DNA of 64,000 nt from Clostridioides difficile ATCC 9689 = DSM 1296 (GCF_001077535.1 NZ_CP011968.1:372001-436000), one strand, 5' to 3'. Shown: positions 27,836-36,828, numbered from the stretch's first letter. The notes: generated by a model not told the origin, from the sequence alone. Made by a program: numbers and translations.

Positions 27836-28966
27836 ATGAATTTTAATTATAATTTGCCAGTAAATATCTTATTTGGGAGAGGCAGAATTAATGATGTGGG
27901 AAAAGAAGTATCTAAATATGGCAAAAAAGTATTGATAGTAACAGGTAAAAATAGTACAAAGAAAACTGGATTACTTGATAAAACAATAGATTTACTAAAA
28001 GACTCTAAAATAGAATATGAAGTTTTTGATAGAGTAGAACAAAATCCTCTTATAACTACTATATATTCAGGAGTAGAAATTATAAAATCAACTGGATGTG
28101 ATTGTGTTTTAGGGCTTGGTGGTGGAAGTATTATGGATGCTGCCAAGAGTATAGCTTTTTCTTATAAAAATTCAGGAGATTTAAATGATTATATATTTGG
28201 AATTAGACAAGGTGAAGAAGCTTTACCTATAATCTTAGTTCCAACAACATCAGGTACAGGTAGTGAAGGAAATTGTTTTGCAGTACTTACAAATTCAGAA
28301 ACTAAAGATAAAAAATCTATAAAGAAGAATAGTATGTATGCAAAAGCATCAATAATTGACCCAGAACTTATGGTTACAATGCCAAAACATATAATTGCAT
28401 CAGTTGGATTTGATGCACTTGCCCATAATATGGAAGCATATCTTTCTAATGGAAGAAACCCTCTTGCAGATGTACAAGCTATTTATGGGATTGAACTTAT
28501 ATCAGAAAACCTAATAAAGGTATATAATGATGTTAATGATTTAGAAGCATGGGAAAAGATAACACTTGCAAGTACTATTGGAGGAATGACGATTGGTACA
28601 GCGGGTACAGCCTTGCCACATGGAATGGAGCATCCTGTAAGTGGTCTTAGAGATGTAATGCATGGAAAAGGACTTGCAGCTTTGACTCCTACTATTATAG
28701 AAAGTTCATGGGATAGTGATATTGAAAGATTTGGTAATATTTCAAAGGTATTAGGAGGAACTTGTGCAGAAGATTGTTCAGATGCAATTAGAAATTTCCT
28801 TAAAAAAATAGATTTAGATATAAAGCTAAGTGATTTAGGTATTGAAAAATCAGATATAGATTGGTTAACTGATAATTGTATGAAAATATCAGTTGCAAAT
28901 ATTAAGAGACATCCAAAGTATTTTAATAAGGAACAAATAAAGGAAATGTACCATAAGTCCTTATAA
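27836..28966 (+). CDS. Iron-containing (group III) alcohol dehydrogenase
   Basis: A 376-residue NAD(P)-dependent dehydrogenase. The cofactor site GLGGGSIMDAAKSIA is at about residues 96-110, PTTSGTGSE follows, and metal ligands are in SVGFDALAHNMEAYLS and ALPHGMEHPVSGL...MHGKGLA (Asp and His residues). These enzymes interconvert alcohols and aldehydes in fermentation; the substrate cannot be told. AGGAGG precedes the ATG. It is flanked by htpG and by the transposon insertion 3 prime of it. Confidence 0.93.
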   Translation: MNFNYNLPVNILFGRGRINDVGKEVSKYGKKVLIVTGKNSTKKTGLLDKTIDLLKDSKIEYEVFDRVEQNPLITTIYSGVEIIKSTGCDCVLGLGGGSIMDAAKSIAFSYKNSGDLNDYIFGIRQGEEALPIILVPTTSGTGSEGNCFAVLTNSETKDKKSIKKNSMYAKASIIDPELMVTMPKHIIASVGFDALAHNMEAYLSNGRNPLADVQAIYGIELISENLIKVYNDVNDLEAWEKITLASTIGGMTIGTAGTALPHGMEHPVSGLRDVMHGKGLAALTPTIIESSWDSDIERFGNISKVLGGTCAEDCSDAIRNFLKKIDLDIKLSDLGIEKSDIDWLTDNCMKISVANIKRHPKYFNKEQIKEMYHKSL

Positions 28967-29105
28967 TTTGACTTTACATATTTAGTTTTATATAAAAATT
29001 ATAAATTAATAATAAAAAATTAAAGATTAAATTTTATATCTGATTTTTGATTATCCGCATAAACACTATACTTTCAAACATTTTGAAGTATAGAAAACTA
29101 TTCAT

Positions 29106-29126
29106 TTTACCACGAATTTACCACGA
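29106..29126 (+). repeat. Candidate integrase arm-binding sites, left end
   Basis: Two direct copies of TTTACCACGA at 29106-29115 and 29117-29126. Near-identical copies lie at the other element end (36751 and 36763). Tn916-type integrases bind such short direct repeats near both ends with their N-terminal domain. Confidence 0.65.
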
Positions 29127-29213
29127 TTGAATGAGCCTTGATATGACACAAAAACAACATGGGAGATAGCACAAATATCTGTGTATCTCCCGTTTTTCAT
29201 TCATGTAGTATGA

Positions 29214-29453
29214 TTATTTTACTCTGATTTCAAATTTCAAGATTGCTTTCATCATTTCTGTATGGATTTGACCTTTTAATTCTTCATCAACCTGCATAAT
29301 GATTTTACCACTTTCAGAGTGGTAAAACGGACGCAAGCATAATTTACATATATAAGCGTCATAAAACTTCAAAATCTCTCTTATGGCAGTTTCATTTCCA
29401 GCAGACGCTTGACATATTACTTTTAATGTAGGGTAGCCATATTCTTTTTTCAT
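29214..29453 (-). CDS. Tn916 Orf8-like helix-turn-helix protein
   Basis: A 79-residue protein beginning MKKEYGYPTLKVICQASAGN, with ETAIREILKFYDAYICKLC, the HTH domain type found next to the Tn916-family sigma factor. It probably helps regulate element excision or transfer genes. It follows the sigma factor gene by 4 bases on the same strand. Confidence 0.8.
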   Translation of the reverse strand: MKKEYGYPTLKVICQASAGNETAIREILKFYDAYICKLCLRPFYHSESGKIIMQVDEELKGQIHTEMMKAILKFEIRVK

Positions 29454-29457
29454 TGGT

Positions 29458-29877
29458 TCAATTCCTTTCTTTCAATACTGTTTTTAGTTTCTTCAATCCG
29501 TTACTTCTTCTGCGATAAATAGCAGAACGTGATACATGATATAATTCGGCTATTTCTTGGTCGCTCATACTTTGAAAATAGCGTAATAGAATTACATCAC
29601 GCTCTTTATTCGATAACTTATATAAAGCAACAGCAAGTTTCTCATTTGATATTTGAATTGTAAAATTCAAGACTTCAAACGAAATGTAATCACAAGAATA
29701 GTTATCCTTAGTTACACATTCAACATTTTTCGTATCTGATAATTCACAGAATAAAACTTCACGCTTAGAACGTCTTGCAAACTGTCTGTTTCTGTTTTTT
29801 ACTGTGCATTTAATAACAGTCATCATCAAAGCATTAAACTGTATTCTAACGATATGCTCGAAAGAAGATGGGTTCAT
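29458..29877 (-). CDS. Tn916 Orf7-like sigma-70 family factor
   Basis: A 139-residue small sigma-like regulator. The C-terminal region 4 HTH is clear: LSNKERDVILLRYFQSMSDQ, EIAELYHVSRSAIYRRRSNG. In Tn916 the equivalent gene is part of the circuit that turns on excision and transfer. Start ATG at 29877 (MNPSSFEH) is preferred because GGAGGTGAG lies 4 bases upstream; a longer frame reaches 29898 without a ribosome binding site. Confidence 0.85.
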   Translation of the reverse strand: MNPSSFEHIVRIQFNALMMTVIKCTVKNRNRQFARRSKREVLFCELSDTKNVECVTKDNYSCDYISFEVLNFTIQISNEKLAVALYKLSNKERDVILLRYFQSMSDQEIAELYHVSRSAIYRRRSNGLKKLKTVLKERN

Positions 29878-29963
29878 AATCTCACCTCCTTTCCGCATAC
29901 GCTGAAATATATAAACGGAGATACCGTCTATATCTTTGGAAAATACAAAAAGAAGAACAAGAA

Positions 29964-30004
29964 AAAAGTCCGTACAAAATATACCGTCTGTACGAACTTT
30001 TAAT
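29964..30004. terminator. Hairpin between sigma factor and MATE genes
   Basis: AAAGTC-CGTACA (about 29966-29976) pairs with TGTACG-AACTTT (about 29989-30000), flanked by A- and T-rich runs. It can terminate the minus-strand MATE operon. A TACCGTCT motif occurs twice nearby. Confidence 0.6.
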
Positions 30005-30068
30005 ATTGTAAAATATTTAGTTGTTGATAAAATGCTGTTAGGTAGTGCATAATCGTATAAGATTATTC

Positions 30069-31454
30069 CTAAAACTTTCCACAGCAGTTACTTTCAATGC
30101 TTTTATATCTTGCTTTTTTAGTCCTATCATAAAGTTTTCCATATAACCGCTTAATAATTTGATTACTTGTTAAAATAGTTATAATGCAGGCGACTATGTG
30201 ACTGATTAAAATCGCTATCCAAACACCATTTAAATTTTCTGCCAGCCAAGATAATAGATAGGCAAAAGGAATACGAATAATAATATAGTAGAATATCATT
30301 AGTATCATACTTTTTGTTGGTTTTCCTATACCATTTAAAGTACCTAAGTAGCAACTAGTAATAGTGTAAAGAACATAACCGATACTAACAATTAAAAAAT
30401 AATGGCTGACAACATTTGTTACAGCTACGTTGGAAACAAACAATTTTGCCAACTGTTTAGAGAAGAAAATAACAACTGCTGATAATACACTTGAAACAAC
30501 AATACCATATTTTAACGCCAATTTCAGATAATTCTTTGCTCTGTCGATACGTTGTGCTCCAATACATTGCCCTACGATTGAAGTCAACACCATATTAAGA
30601 GCCATAGCAGGATAAAATAATATCATTTCTAATTTTCCAGCAACTCCGTAGCCAGCAATAGCAGAAATACTATAAGTACTAACAATAGCAGTTAAAAATG
30701 TTGTACTAATAGCAGGAATACTTTGTTGAATGACAGACGGCACAGCATTTTTTACAAACGGCATAATCTCTTTTGTATCAAAATCAGATAGTGAAAGGTT
30801 AAATAATTTTTTATGATAAATATAAATGCACATAAACGCCAAACAAATAATCTGTGATATTAAGGTTGCGATTGCCGCTCCGTGAAATCCAATTATGTTA
30901 ATGAAAATAGGATCTAAAATAGCATTCAATAAAGTAGACACAAGCATTGCAACTGCTTGAAACATAGTATTGCCAAAACTTCTTAAAATGGCTGTAAAGT
31001 ATAAATACAAATAAACTGCTACATATCCCAAAGCATATATAGATAAGTAATTTTTTGCCATATCAAAAATTTCAGTCGGTGTATTTAAAACTATCAAAAT
31101 AGGCTCTAAAAAAATCTCCAACACAATTGTCATAAACACTGAAAGAATTATAGATACAAAAAAAGAAGTAACTATAATATTCTTTTTCTTTTGCTCATTT
31201 TTCGCACCAATTACCTGTGATAATAGAATGGCTAACCCGTTTGTTGCTCCCATACCAATTGAAGTTAAGATTAAAATAATAGGTGTCGAGTTTGTTAACG
31301 CTGCGTATGCCTGCTCACCTAACAAATTTCCAATCCAAAGACTGTCTACGAGATTATATGCCATATTTAAAAACATAGCTATTATCATAGGAACAGTCAT
31401 TTCAAGTAAACATTTTTTTGTGTTTCCGTTTACAAAATCAATATTTTTGTTCAT
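30069..31454 (-). CDS. MATE-family multidrug exporter
   Basis: A 461-residue inner-membrane antiporter with 12 hydrophobic segments in two homologous halves. MATE traits include LEMTVPMIIAMFLNMAYNLV, DSLWIGNLLGEQAYAALTNS and, in the second half, LNMVLTSIVGQCIGAQRIDR. Such pumps expel cationic drugs in exchange for Na+ or H+; the substrate is unknown. Start at 31454 (MNKNIDF) is chosen because AGGAGG lies 8 bases upstream. It is the last gene of the methyltransferase-tetR-MATE unit, with a palindrome just before it. Confidence 0.92.
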   Translation of the reverse strand: MNKNIDFVNGNTKKCLLEMTVPMIIAMFLNMAYNLVDSLWIGNLLGEQAYAALTNSTPIILILTSIGMGATNGLAILLSQVIGAKNEQKKKNIIVTSFFVSIILSVFMTIVLEIFLEPILIVLNTPTEIFDMAKNYLSIYALGYVAVYLYLYFTAILRSFGNTMFQAVAMLVSTLLNAILDPIFINIIGFHGAAIATLISQIICLAFMCIYIYHKKLFNLSLSDFDTKEIMPFVKNAVPSVIQQSIPAISTTFLTAIVSTYSISAIAGYGVAGKLEMILFYPAMALNMVLTSIVGQCIGAQRIDRAKNYLKLALKYGIVVSSVLSAVVIFFSKQLAKLFVSNVAVTNVVSHYFLIVSIGYVLYTITSCYLGTLNGIGKPTKSMILMIFYYIIIRIPFAYLLSWLAENLNGVWIAILISHIVACIITILTSNQIIKRLYGKLYDRTKKARYKSIESNCCGKF

Positions 31455-31465
31455 TTTAATTCCTC

Positions 31466-31491
31466 CTATTGAATGAAAATTATTCATTTAA
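31466..31491 (-). promoter_or_regulatory. Candidate TetR operator before the MATE gene
   Basis: GAATGAA, five central bases, then TTCATT form a palindrome at about 31471-31488. It resembles the larger palindrome at 32778-32802 upstream of the operon, so both may bind the TetR regulator encoded between them. Confidence 0.5.
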
Positions 31492-31505
31492 TTTATTTAA
31501 ATATT

Positions 31506-31524
31506 CCCTGCCTTTTGGCAGGGG
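31506..31524 (-). terminator. Attenuator-like hairpin between tetR and MATE
   Basis: CCCTGCC (31506-31512) and GGCAGGG (31517-31523) form a strong 7-bp stem with a 4-base loop, directly after the tetR stop codon. On the minus strand the tail is only moderately T-rich (AATATTTAAAT), so partial read-through into the MATE gene is likely. Confidence 0.55.
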
Positions 31525-31529
31525 AAGAT

Positions 31530-32090
31530 TTAAAGCCTAAACAAGTCCCTAAAAAATGCCTTTATCCGTGAACTCTTTTCTTTAATTGATATATCGGTAT
31601 TTAAAATAATTCCTAGTTGTCCATATATGCAAAAACTGGCATACATTTCAACATCATTGACTTGTATTTCATTTGTGTAATTTGCTCTTTCAATAATTTC
31701 AGATACAATAGGAAAAAGTTTTTCACATACATTCAATGTTAATAAATTATGGAAATTTTTATTTTGGTTATTATGAAAAACTGGATAATATGTATCATCT
31801 TCTTGTTCTGCAAAAAGTATCATCTTCCGCAAAATATCTTTTAAACTATCCTTTTTTATATTTATATTTTTTGTCATATTGGCGACTAAAATATTTGAAT
31901 ATTCATTGATAGCAGACTGAAAAAGTACATCTTTTGATGGGAAATATCTATAACATAATCCTTGTGCTATTCCAATTTCTTTTGCTATGTCTGATATTGA
32001 AGTTTTTTCAAACCCATTTACACTAAATAATTTAATGGCTGTTTCTAAAATTTCTTGTTTACGTTCCTCTGGTTCTTTTGAAATACGCAT
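31530..32090 (-). CDS. TetR-family transcriptional regulator
   Basis: A 186-residue repressor. The N-terminal HTH is typical: RKQEILETAIKLFSVNGFEK, TSISDIAKEIGIAQGLCYRYF, PSKDVLFQ. The C-terminal ligand-binding domain is unassigned. It lies between the methyltransferase and MATE genes on the same strand, and probably represses them through the GAATGAA palindromes. The ligand may be a drug exported by the pump; that is inference. Confidence 0.9.
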   Translation of the reverse strand: MRISKEPEERKQEILETAIKLFSVNGFEKTSISDIAKEIGIAQGLCYRYFPSKDVLFQSAINEYSNILVANMTKNINIKKDSLKDILRKMILFAEQEDDTYYPVFHNNQNKNFHNLLTLNVCEKLFPIVSEIIERANYTNEIQVNDVEMYASFCIYGQLGIILNTDISIKEKSSRIKAFFRDLFRL

Positions 32091-32113
32091 TGTTTTCTTT
32101 CCTTTCTTGCGGT

Positions 32114-32725
32114 TTAATTATTGTATGCTATAATTAAACAAGATCTTGTGCCAAAAGATTTCCATTCAATTTCGTGGAAGTCTTTTGATAATAATAACAA
32201 CATTTCCTTTTTTGAATAAATCTTTACATCTCCACTATTGCTGTGTTTCATATAGTAATTCATTATCTGTCTTGCTCCGATTGGTTGCCAACAATCACCG
32301 ATAATGAATACTCCATTTTGCTTTAAACACCTAGACACTTCTTTCTCTACAATATCTGGTTGTGGATAATGATGAAATGAGTCATTACATACAATGGCGT
32401 CAAAAGAACTATCTTCAAAAGGTAATCTCTCAGAGTCGCCTAAGATAAGTGTTGCATCATTTCCTAGTTTATTTTTTGCAATTTCAAGCATATTGGGAGA
32501 TATATCTATTCCAAATAGTTGTTCTGCTATATTTAATTCTTTTATTTCTTTAAGTAACGCACCCGTTCCACAACCTAAATCTAATATAGAATGTATATTC
32601 TTATTTTTTAAATTTTCTATAATCGGCTTATAGAGTTTTCGAGCATGTTCCCCCTGAATATTTGTATCATAATCGGCAGCTTGCTTATCAAAAGTCTTTT
32701 GTGATTTTTGTTTCGTAATATTCAT
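32114..32725 (-). CDS. SAM-dependent methyltransferase (class I, UbiE-like)
   Basis: A 203-residue protein with SAM motif I ILDLGCGTGALL (about residues 46-57), LFGIDISPNMLEIAKNK, and a motif II/III region DAIVCNDSFHHYPQPD. It methylates an unknown small molecule. Start 32725 (MNITKQK) has AAAGGAG 8 bases upstream. First gene of the cargo operon under a consensus promoter. A resistance role (drug methylation plus export) is plausible but unproven. Confidence 0.87.
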   Translation of the reverse strand: MNITKQKSQKTFDKQAADYDTNIQGEHARKLYKPIIENLKNKNIHSILDLGCGTGALLKEIKELNIAEQLFGIDISPNMLEIAKNKLGNDATLILGDSERLPFEDSSFDAIVCNDSFHHYPQPDIVEKEVSRCLKQNGVFIIGDCWQPIGARQIMNYYMKHSNSGDVKIYSKKEMLLLLSKDFHEIEWKSFGTRSCLIIAYNN

Positions 32726-32747
32726 GTAATCAACTCCTTTCACTAAA

Positions 32748-32776
32748 ATTATATCTCGTGAATGAACGATTGTCAA
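32748..32776 (-). promoter_or_regulatory. Consensus sigma-A promoter of the cargo operon
   Basis: On the minus strand TTGACA (complement of 32771-32776) and TATAAT (complement of 32748-32753) are separated by exactly 17 bases. Both boxes are perfect consensus, as expected for a gene kept off by a repressor. Confidence 0.88.
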
Positions 32777-32777
32777 T

Positions 32778-32802
32778 GAATGAAATTCATTGAATTTCAT
32801 TC
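32778..32802. promoter_or_regulatory. Candidate TetR operator palindrome
   Basis: GAATGAAAT (32778-32786) and ATTTCATTC (32794-32802) are a perfect 9-bp inverted repeat with a 7-base centre, touching the upstream edge of the -35 box. A further half-site TGAATGAA lies inside the promoter spacer (about 32759-32766). Similar bases precede the MATE gene. Confidence 0.65.
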
Positions 32803-32978
32803 ATTTCAAAGACGTGTATCTCTGATTTAAAATACACGCCTTTTTGATTACCCTACAATCTTCCAGTTACTATTCCTTATATAGCCCAAACTTGTACCGT
32901 GACAATTTCATTGATATTATCCGATTTACCACAAATCAAATTTTATCTTTTCTTCCTCTTGATTACCCTCCACAGAAA

Positions 32979-33047
32979 AGAAAAAGCCCTGTCAAGAGCC
33001 TTGCCACCATTGGTGGTGCTTTGCACTCTTTACTGGGCTTTTTGTTT
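32979..33047. terminator. Large bidirectional hairpin after the XRE gene
   Basis: AAAGCCC near 32982-32988 pairs with GGGCTTT near 33037-33044. Nested inside is CCACC / GGTGG (about 33005-33017). A T run follows on the plus strand and an A run precedes it, so it can stop transcription from both sides. The rest of 32811-33075 holds no supportable gene. Confidence 0.6.
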
Positions 33048-33075
33048 GCTGTATCTTCTACAAAGAGGAAAAAAG

Positions 33076-33711
33076 TTATTCGTCCTCATCATCAAAATGG
33101 TTATTTTTCAATACTTCCCGTAATAATTCCATATCTTCTTTTGCATTTGGGTTTATCATTTTTACGACTTGATAAGGTGTCCTATATTTATGTCCCTCTA
33201 TGCTTTCCCCGAACATATCCATGCTGTATAAATCATCATAGCGTTCTAACAGTTTTTGAAATTTCAAATGCTGGATAAATTCTTTGATTGGATAAAGGTC
33301 GGACGCTACAATACTTTTCCCGTTGATGTAGTCGGTAATATATTCCCGTAACTTTTCCAACTCATATTCCAGCCATTCTTCCTCGCTGTCAAAGAAGTTG
33401 TCATAATGTCCATGTTTTAGTTCTGCATTTAATCGTTCTTCAATTCTTAAAAACTGGCAGACTTCCTTTTCGGCTTGATTAACATACTTCCATTCTCCCG
33501 ATAATAATTCATTGGGCGTTACTCCCAGCACGTCCATTATCTTCTCTAACGTATCAAAGGTAGGATAATTCACGCCACGTTCAATCTTGGAAAGGCTCTG
33601 CATATTGATACCGATTTTATCCGCAAGTTCTTGTTGTTTCATTCCTCTGTGTTTTCTTATGGTTTGTATGTTCTCTCCTAAGAAACTAACTTTCTTTTCA
33701 TAATGCTCCAT
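33076..33711 (-). CDS. XRE-family transcriptional regulator
   Basis: A 211-residue protein with an N-terminal HTH_3 domain (residues about 12-66: NIQTIRKHRGMKQQELADKI, MQSLSKIERGVNYPTFDTLE, VTPNELL) and a helical, acidic C-terminal region of no known fold, ending DDEDE. It probably controls element maintenance or transfer. The ATG at 33711 lies about 15 bases after AAAGGAG, a long spacing, so the start is not fully certain. Confidence 0.82.
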   Translation of the reverse strand: MEHYEKKVSFLGENIQTIRKHRGMKQQELADKIGINMQSLSKIERGVNYPTFDTLEKIMDVLGVTPNELLSGEWKYVNQAEKEVCQFLRIEERLNAELKHGHYDNFFDSEEEWLEYELEKLREYITDYINGKSIVASDLYPIKEFIQHLKFQKLLERYDDLYSMDMFGESIEGHKYRTPYQVVKMINPNAKEDMELLREVLKNNHFDDEDE

Positions 33712-34160
33712 AACTTAGTATAACCGCTCCTTTCGTTGCTTTTCTTGGTATTTATAAGCATATCATACTTAATATATATCTAAAAGTCAACAAAAACTTC
33801 TTGACAAGTAATTCTAATGGCGTTATTATCATATCAGTTAGAGTGATTAAGCACACTAGGGTCAATCACACGCTTGAGTAAGCATAGAAAAGATATATTT
33901 TCACTTTGATAGCATGAATAAGCATGGACTATCAGACCGAAAATAAGGTTTCTGACTGGGGCTGTTCCGTTTAGCCACGAGCCTTACAAGGCTCGTGAGC
34001 GTTAAGAACGGATCAGACACAGGAAGAAAGGGAACGCCTTTAGGCGTTCGTAAAGGGCGTATATGTAACACCGCCCTGCGTATACATGTCATAGTACCTA
34101 GAAACTGTGATAAATAAAGGAAAAAACACGATTTTTACCCCGCAAAAAAACGGGGCATAC
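33712..34160. other. Non-coding region with several hairpins, possible oriT
   Basis: Three strong inverted repeats lie here: CACGAGCC / GGCTCGTG (about 33976-33997), GAACGCC / GGCGTTC (about 34031-34049), and CCCCG / CGGGG with an A-rich loop (about 34139-34155). Located directly upstream of the Rep/relaxase-like gene, this would be the natural place for an origin of transfer. A 63-codon minus-strand ORF at 33901-34092 has no family features and is not annotated. Confidence 0.45.
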
Positions 34161-34170
34161 GAAAGGAGCA

Positions 34171-35269
34171 ATGCACTATAACTACACACAAAAATTTATC
34201 CGTTAAGATTGATTACATCAGCATTGTATTTGAAACTGCAACCGCTGAAGATGTAATCATGCACATTTTAGATTTACCGACTGACATTTTCAATGTTTAT
34301 CCAGCAACGATAAAATTCAAGACTTATCAAGCACGCTGGCAGATTGGAGATATTTATGTATCGGGGGACGCAAGAAAGACAGAGGACAACCCACAGGGAC
34401 TAGGCTGTTATCTTGTTATGACTGGCAGAGGTTGTGATGATATTTTCCGTATTCTCGACAGTAGGAATTATACCTTTGGGGATATGTTCCGACGCTGTGA
34501 GCGAAGATACGGACTGGATAATTTCCATTTCACAAGACTTGATATTGCCATTGATGATAAGAACGAAAAGCCATTCTTTACCATAGAGCAGATAAAGAAG
34601 AAATGCGAAAAAGAGGAATTTATCTCGAATAGTGAGGGCTACCACTTTGACGAAAGCAAGTTTGATGATTTCGACACCGCAAAGACTGTTTATATCGGTG
34701 CTGGTAAATCGGGATTGTCCTACCGCTTTTATGATAAAGATAAGGAAGTCTGTTCAAAACATAATAAGACACTTGATGAAGTCGGCAGTTGGAAACGGAC
34801 AGAAATGCAACTGCGTGATGATAAGGCTCATGCTTTTGCCATGACATTCAAAGACAGACCGCTGGAACTTGGGGAACTGGCTTTCGGGCTATTGGCAAAC
34901 AACTTACGCTTTGTCGTGCCAAACAGAAATGAAAGTAATAAGAGCAGATGGAAAACGTGTCGGTTTTGGGAACGCTTTTTAGGGGCTGTGGAAGTCTTGA
35001 AACTGCAAGTACCGAAACTACATAATTCTCTTGAAGAAACACAGCAATGGCTCACAGAGGGTGGTGTGATTTCCGCTGTCAAAAGTTTTTACTTCTTAGA
35101 AGAACATGACGCATTAGGTGGACTGGAAAAAGTGGGAACTATGCTTGATAAGGCAAGATACAGCAATTCCCTTTCCAGTAAACTAACCGCCCACTTACAG
35201 AGGATAGACCGCACCGACCTTATCCCCTATATCCAGTATGACACGAAACATGGGAAAGGGGGTATCTGA
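34171..35269 (+). pseudogene. Tn916 Orf20-like Rep/relaxase protein with apparent N-terminal frameshift
   Basis: The main frame (34259-35269, 336 residues from ATG 34259) encodes a replication-initiation/relaxase-like protein of Tn916 type, with FHFTRLDIAIDDK, GLSYRFYDKDKEV and WKRTEMQLRDDKA. Coding similarity clearly extends upstream of that ATG (KIDYISIVFETATAEDV at about 34205-34255), but no start codon exists in that frame. The ATG at 34171, after GAAAGGAG, reads MHYNYTQK and then stops. Removing one A from the A5 run at 34190-34194 joins the frames. It is either a frameshift mutation, a sequencing error, slippage, or a start at 34259 giving a shortened protein. Its end overlaps xis (ATGA). 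Confidence 0.7.
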
Positions 35270-35472
35270 TGAATAACAACGATATTCCTGTATGGGAAAA
35301 ATACACCCTTACCATTGAAGAAGCGTCAAAGTATTTCCGTATCGGAGAAAACAAGTTAAGACGATTGGCAGAGGAAAACAAGGACGCTGGCTGGCTCATT
35401 ATGAATGGCAACCGCATACAGATTAAACGCCGACAGTTTGAACAGGTTATTGACAAATTGGACGCTATCTAA
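35269..35472 (+). CDS. xis: Tn916-type excisionase Xis
   Basis: A 67-residue DNA-binding protein: [34 protein letters not shown], with the winged-helix excisionase fold of Tn916 Xis. It directs the integrase toward excision. GGGGG precedes the ATG, which overlaps the stop of the upstream gene. int follows 78 bases later. Confidence 0.92.
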   Translation: MNNNDIPVWEKYTLTIEEASKYFRIGENKLRRLAEENKDAGWLIMNGNRIQIKRRQFEQVIDKLDAI

Positions 35473-35550
35473 TGCAAATGAGCCTTGTATGTGTTATGAT
35501 GAACACAAGTCATATCAAGGCTCTTTCCAACAAGGAAAGGAGCAGACACC

Positions 35551-36744
35551 ATGAAAGAAAAAAGACGGGATAGTAAAGGACGTATCCTGCATACTGGAGA
35601 GAGCCAACGAACAGACGGAAAATACTTATATAAATATGTGGACGCATTTGGAAACACAAAATATGTGTATGCTTGGAGATTGACACCCACAGACCCGACA
35701 CCAAAGGGAAAACGGGAAAAACCCTCACTTCGTGAACTGGAACAGCAGATAAGACGGGATATTGAGGACGGTATCGACAGCACAGGCAAGAAAATGACGC
35801 TTTGCCAACTCTACGCCAAACAGAACGCACAGAGGGCAAATGTGAAGAAAAGCACACAGAAACAACGGGAACAGCTCATGCGGTTATTGAAAGAGGACAA
35901 GTTAGGTGCTAGGAGCATTGATACGATAAAACCCTCTGACGCTAAGGAATGGGCGTTACGCATGAAAGACAAAGGCTTTTCCTATAACACCATTAACAAC
36001 CATAAACGCTCGTTAAAAGCGTCATTCTATATCGCCATACAAGACGATTGTGTAAGGAAAAACCCTTTTGATTTCAAGTTAAGTGAAGTCATAGAAAATG
36101 ATACCAAAGAGAAAGTCGCATTGACAGAGGAACAGGAACAAGCCCTACTCTCATTCATCAAGACGGACAATGTGTATCACAAGTATTATGATGATGTGCT
36201 GATACTGTTAAAGACAGGACTTCGTATCTCGGAACTGTGCGGACTAACAATCATGGACATTGATTTTATCCATGAAGTTGTGGTTATCAACCATCAGTTA
36301 TTAAAGAGCAAGGAACAGGGCTATTATATTGAAACGCCTAAGACAAAAAGCGGAACAAGGCAAGTGCCATTAAGTAGAGAAACGATACAGGCATTTCAAC
36401 GGGTTATAAAGAAACGCCCAAAGGCAGAACCATTTGTGATAGACGGACGAGGCAACTTTCTATTTGTCAATCATAAAGGCAAGCCCAAAGTTGCGATTGA
36501 TTACAATATGCTTTTTGTCCGTATAGTAAAGAAATACAACAAGCACCATAAGGATAACCCTTTGCCACATATCACACCACATACGCTACGCCATACATTC
36601 TGCACAAGATTGGCAAGCAAGAACATGAACCCGAAAGATTTACAGTATATCATGGGACATTCAAACATCAGTATCACAATGAACTGGTATGCTCATGCGT
36701 CCATAGATACCGCAAAATCAGAGGTTCAGCGTCTAATTGCATAA
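35551..36744 (+). CDS. int: Tn916-family tyrosine integrase
   Basis: A 397-residue tyrosine recombinase. The N-terminal arm-binding domain (KEKRRDSKGRILHTGESQRT, YLYKYVDAFGNTKYVYAWRL) is that of Tn916 Int. Catalytic residues are visible: Arg in LKTGLRISELCGL (about 227), His/Arg in HTLRHTFCTRLA, His in MGHSNISI and the nucleophile Tyr in MNWYAHAS near the end. It carries out integration and excision of the element. Slightly shorter than Tn916 Int (405). AAGGAG precedes the ATG. Confidence 0.95.
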   Translation: MKEKRRDSKGRILHTGESQRTDGKYLYKYVDAFGNTKYVYAWRLTPTDPTPKGKREKPSLRELEQQIRRDIEDGIDSTGKKMTLCQLYAKQNAQRANVKKSTQKQREQLMRLLKEDKLGARSIDTIKPSDAKEWALRMKDKGFSYNTINNHKRSLKASFYIAIQDDCVRKNPFDFKLSEVIENDTKEKVALTEEQEQALLSFIKTDNVYHKYYDDVLILLKTGLRISELCGLTIMDIDFIHEVVVINHQLLKSKEQGYYIETPKTKSGTRQVPLSRETIQAFQRVIKKRPKAEPFVIDGRGNFLFVNHKGKPKVAIDYNMLFVRIVKKYNKHHKDNPLPHITPHTLRHTFCTRLASKNMNPKDLQYIMGHSNISITMNWYAHASIDTAKSEVQRLIA

Positions 36745-36750
36745 GAAGTA

Positions 36751-36824
36751 TTTACCACGATTTTAACCACGCTTGATAGCGAAAATATAAGAAGATAGAC
36801 CTAGATATGTGAGGTTTACCACAA
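36751..36824 (+). repeat. Candidate integrase arm-binding sites, right end
   Basis: TTTACCACGA (36751-36760), TTAACCACGC (36763-36772) and TTTACCACAA (36815-36824) are direct repeats matching the pair at the left end (29106-29126). The spacing of the first two (12) is close to the 11 of the left pair. Confidence 0.65.
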
Positions 36825-36828
36825 AAGC

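Noticed and set aside
34620-35082. Several ORFs overlapping the relaxase-like gene on both strands
   Set aside because: Higher GC creates open shadow frames here; none has domain features.
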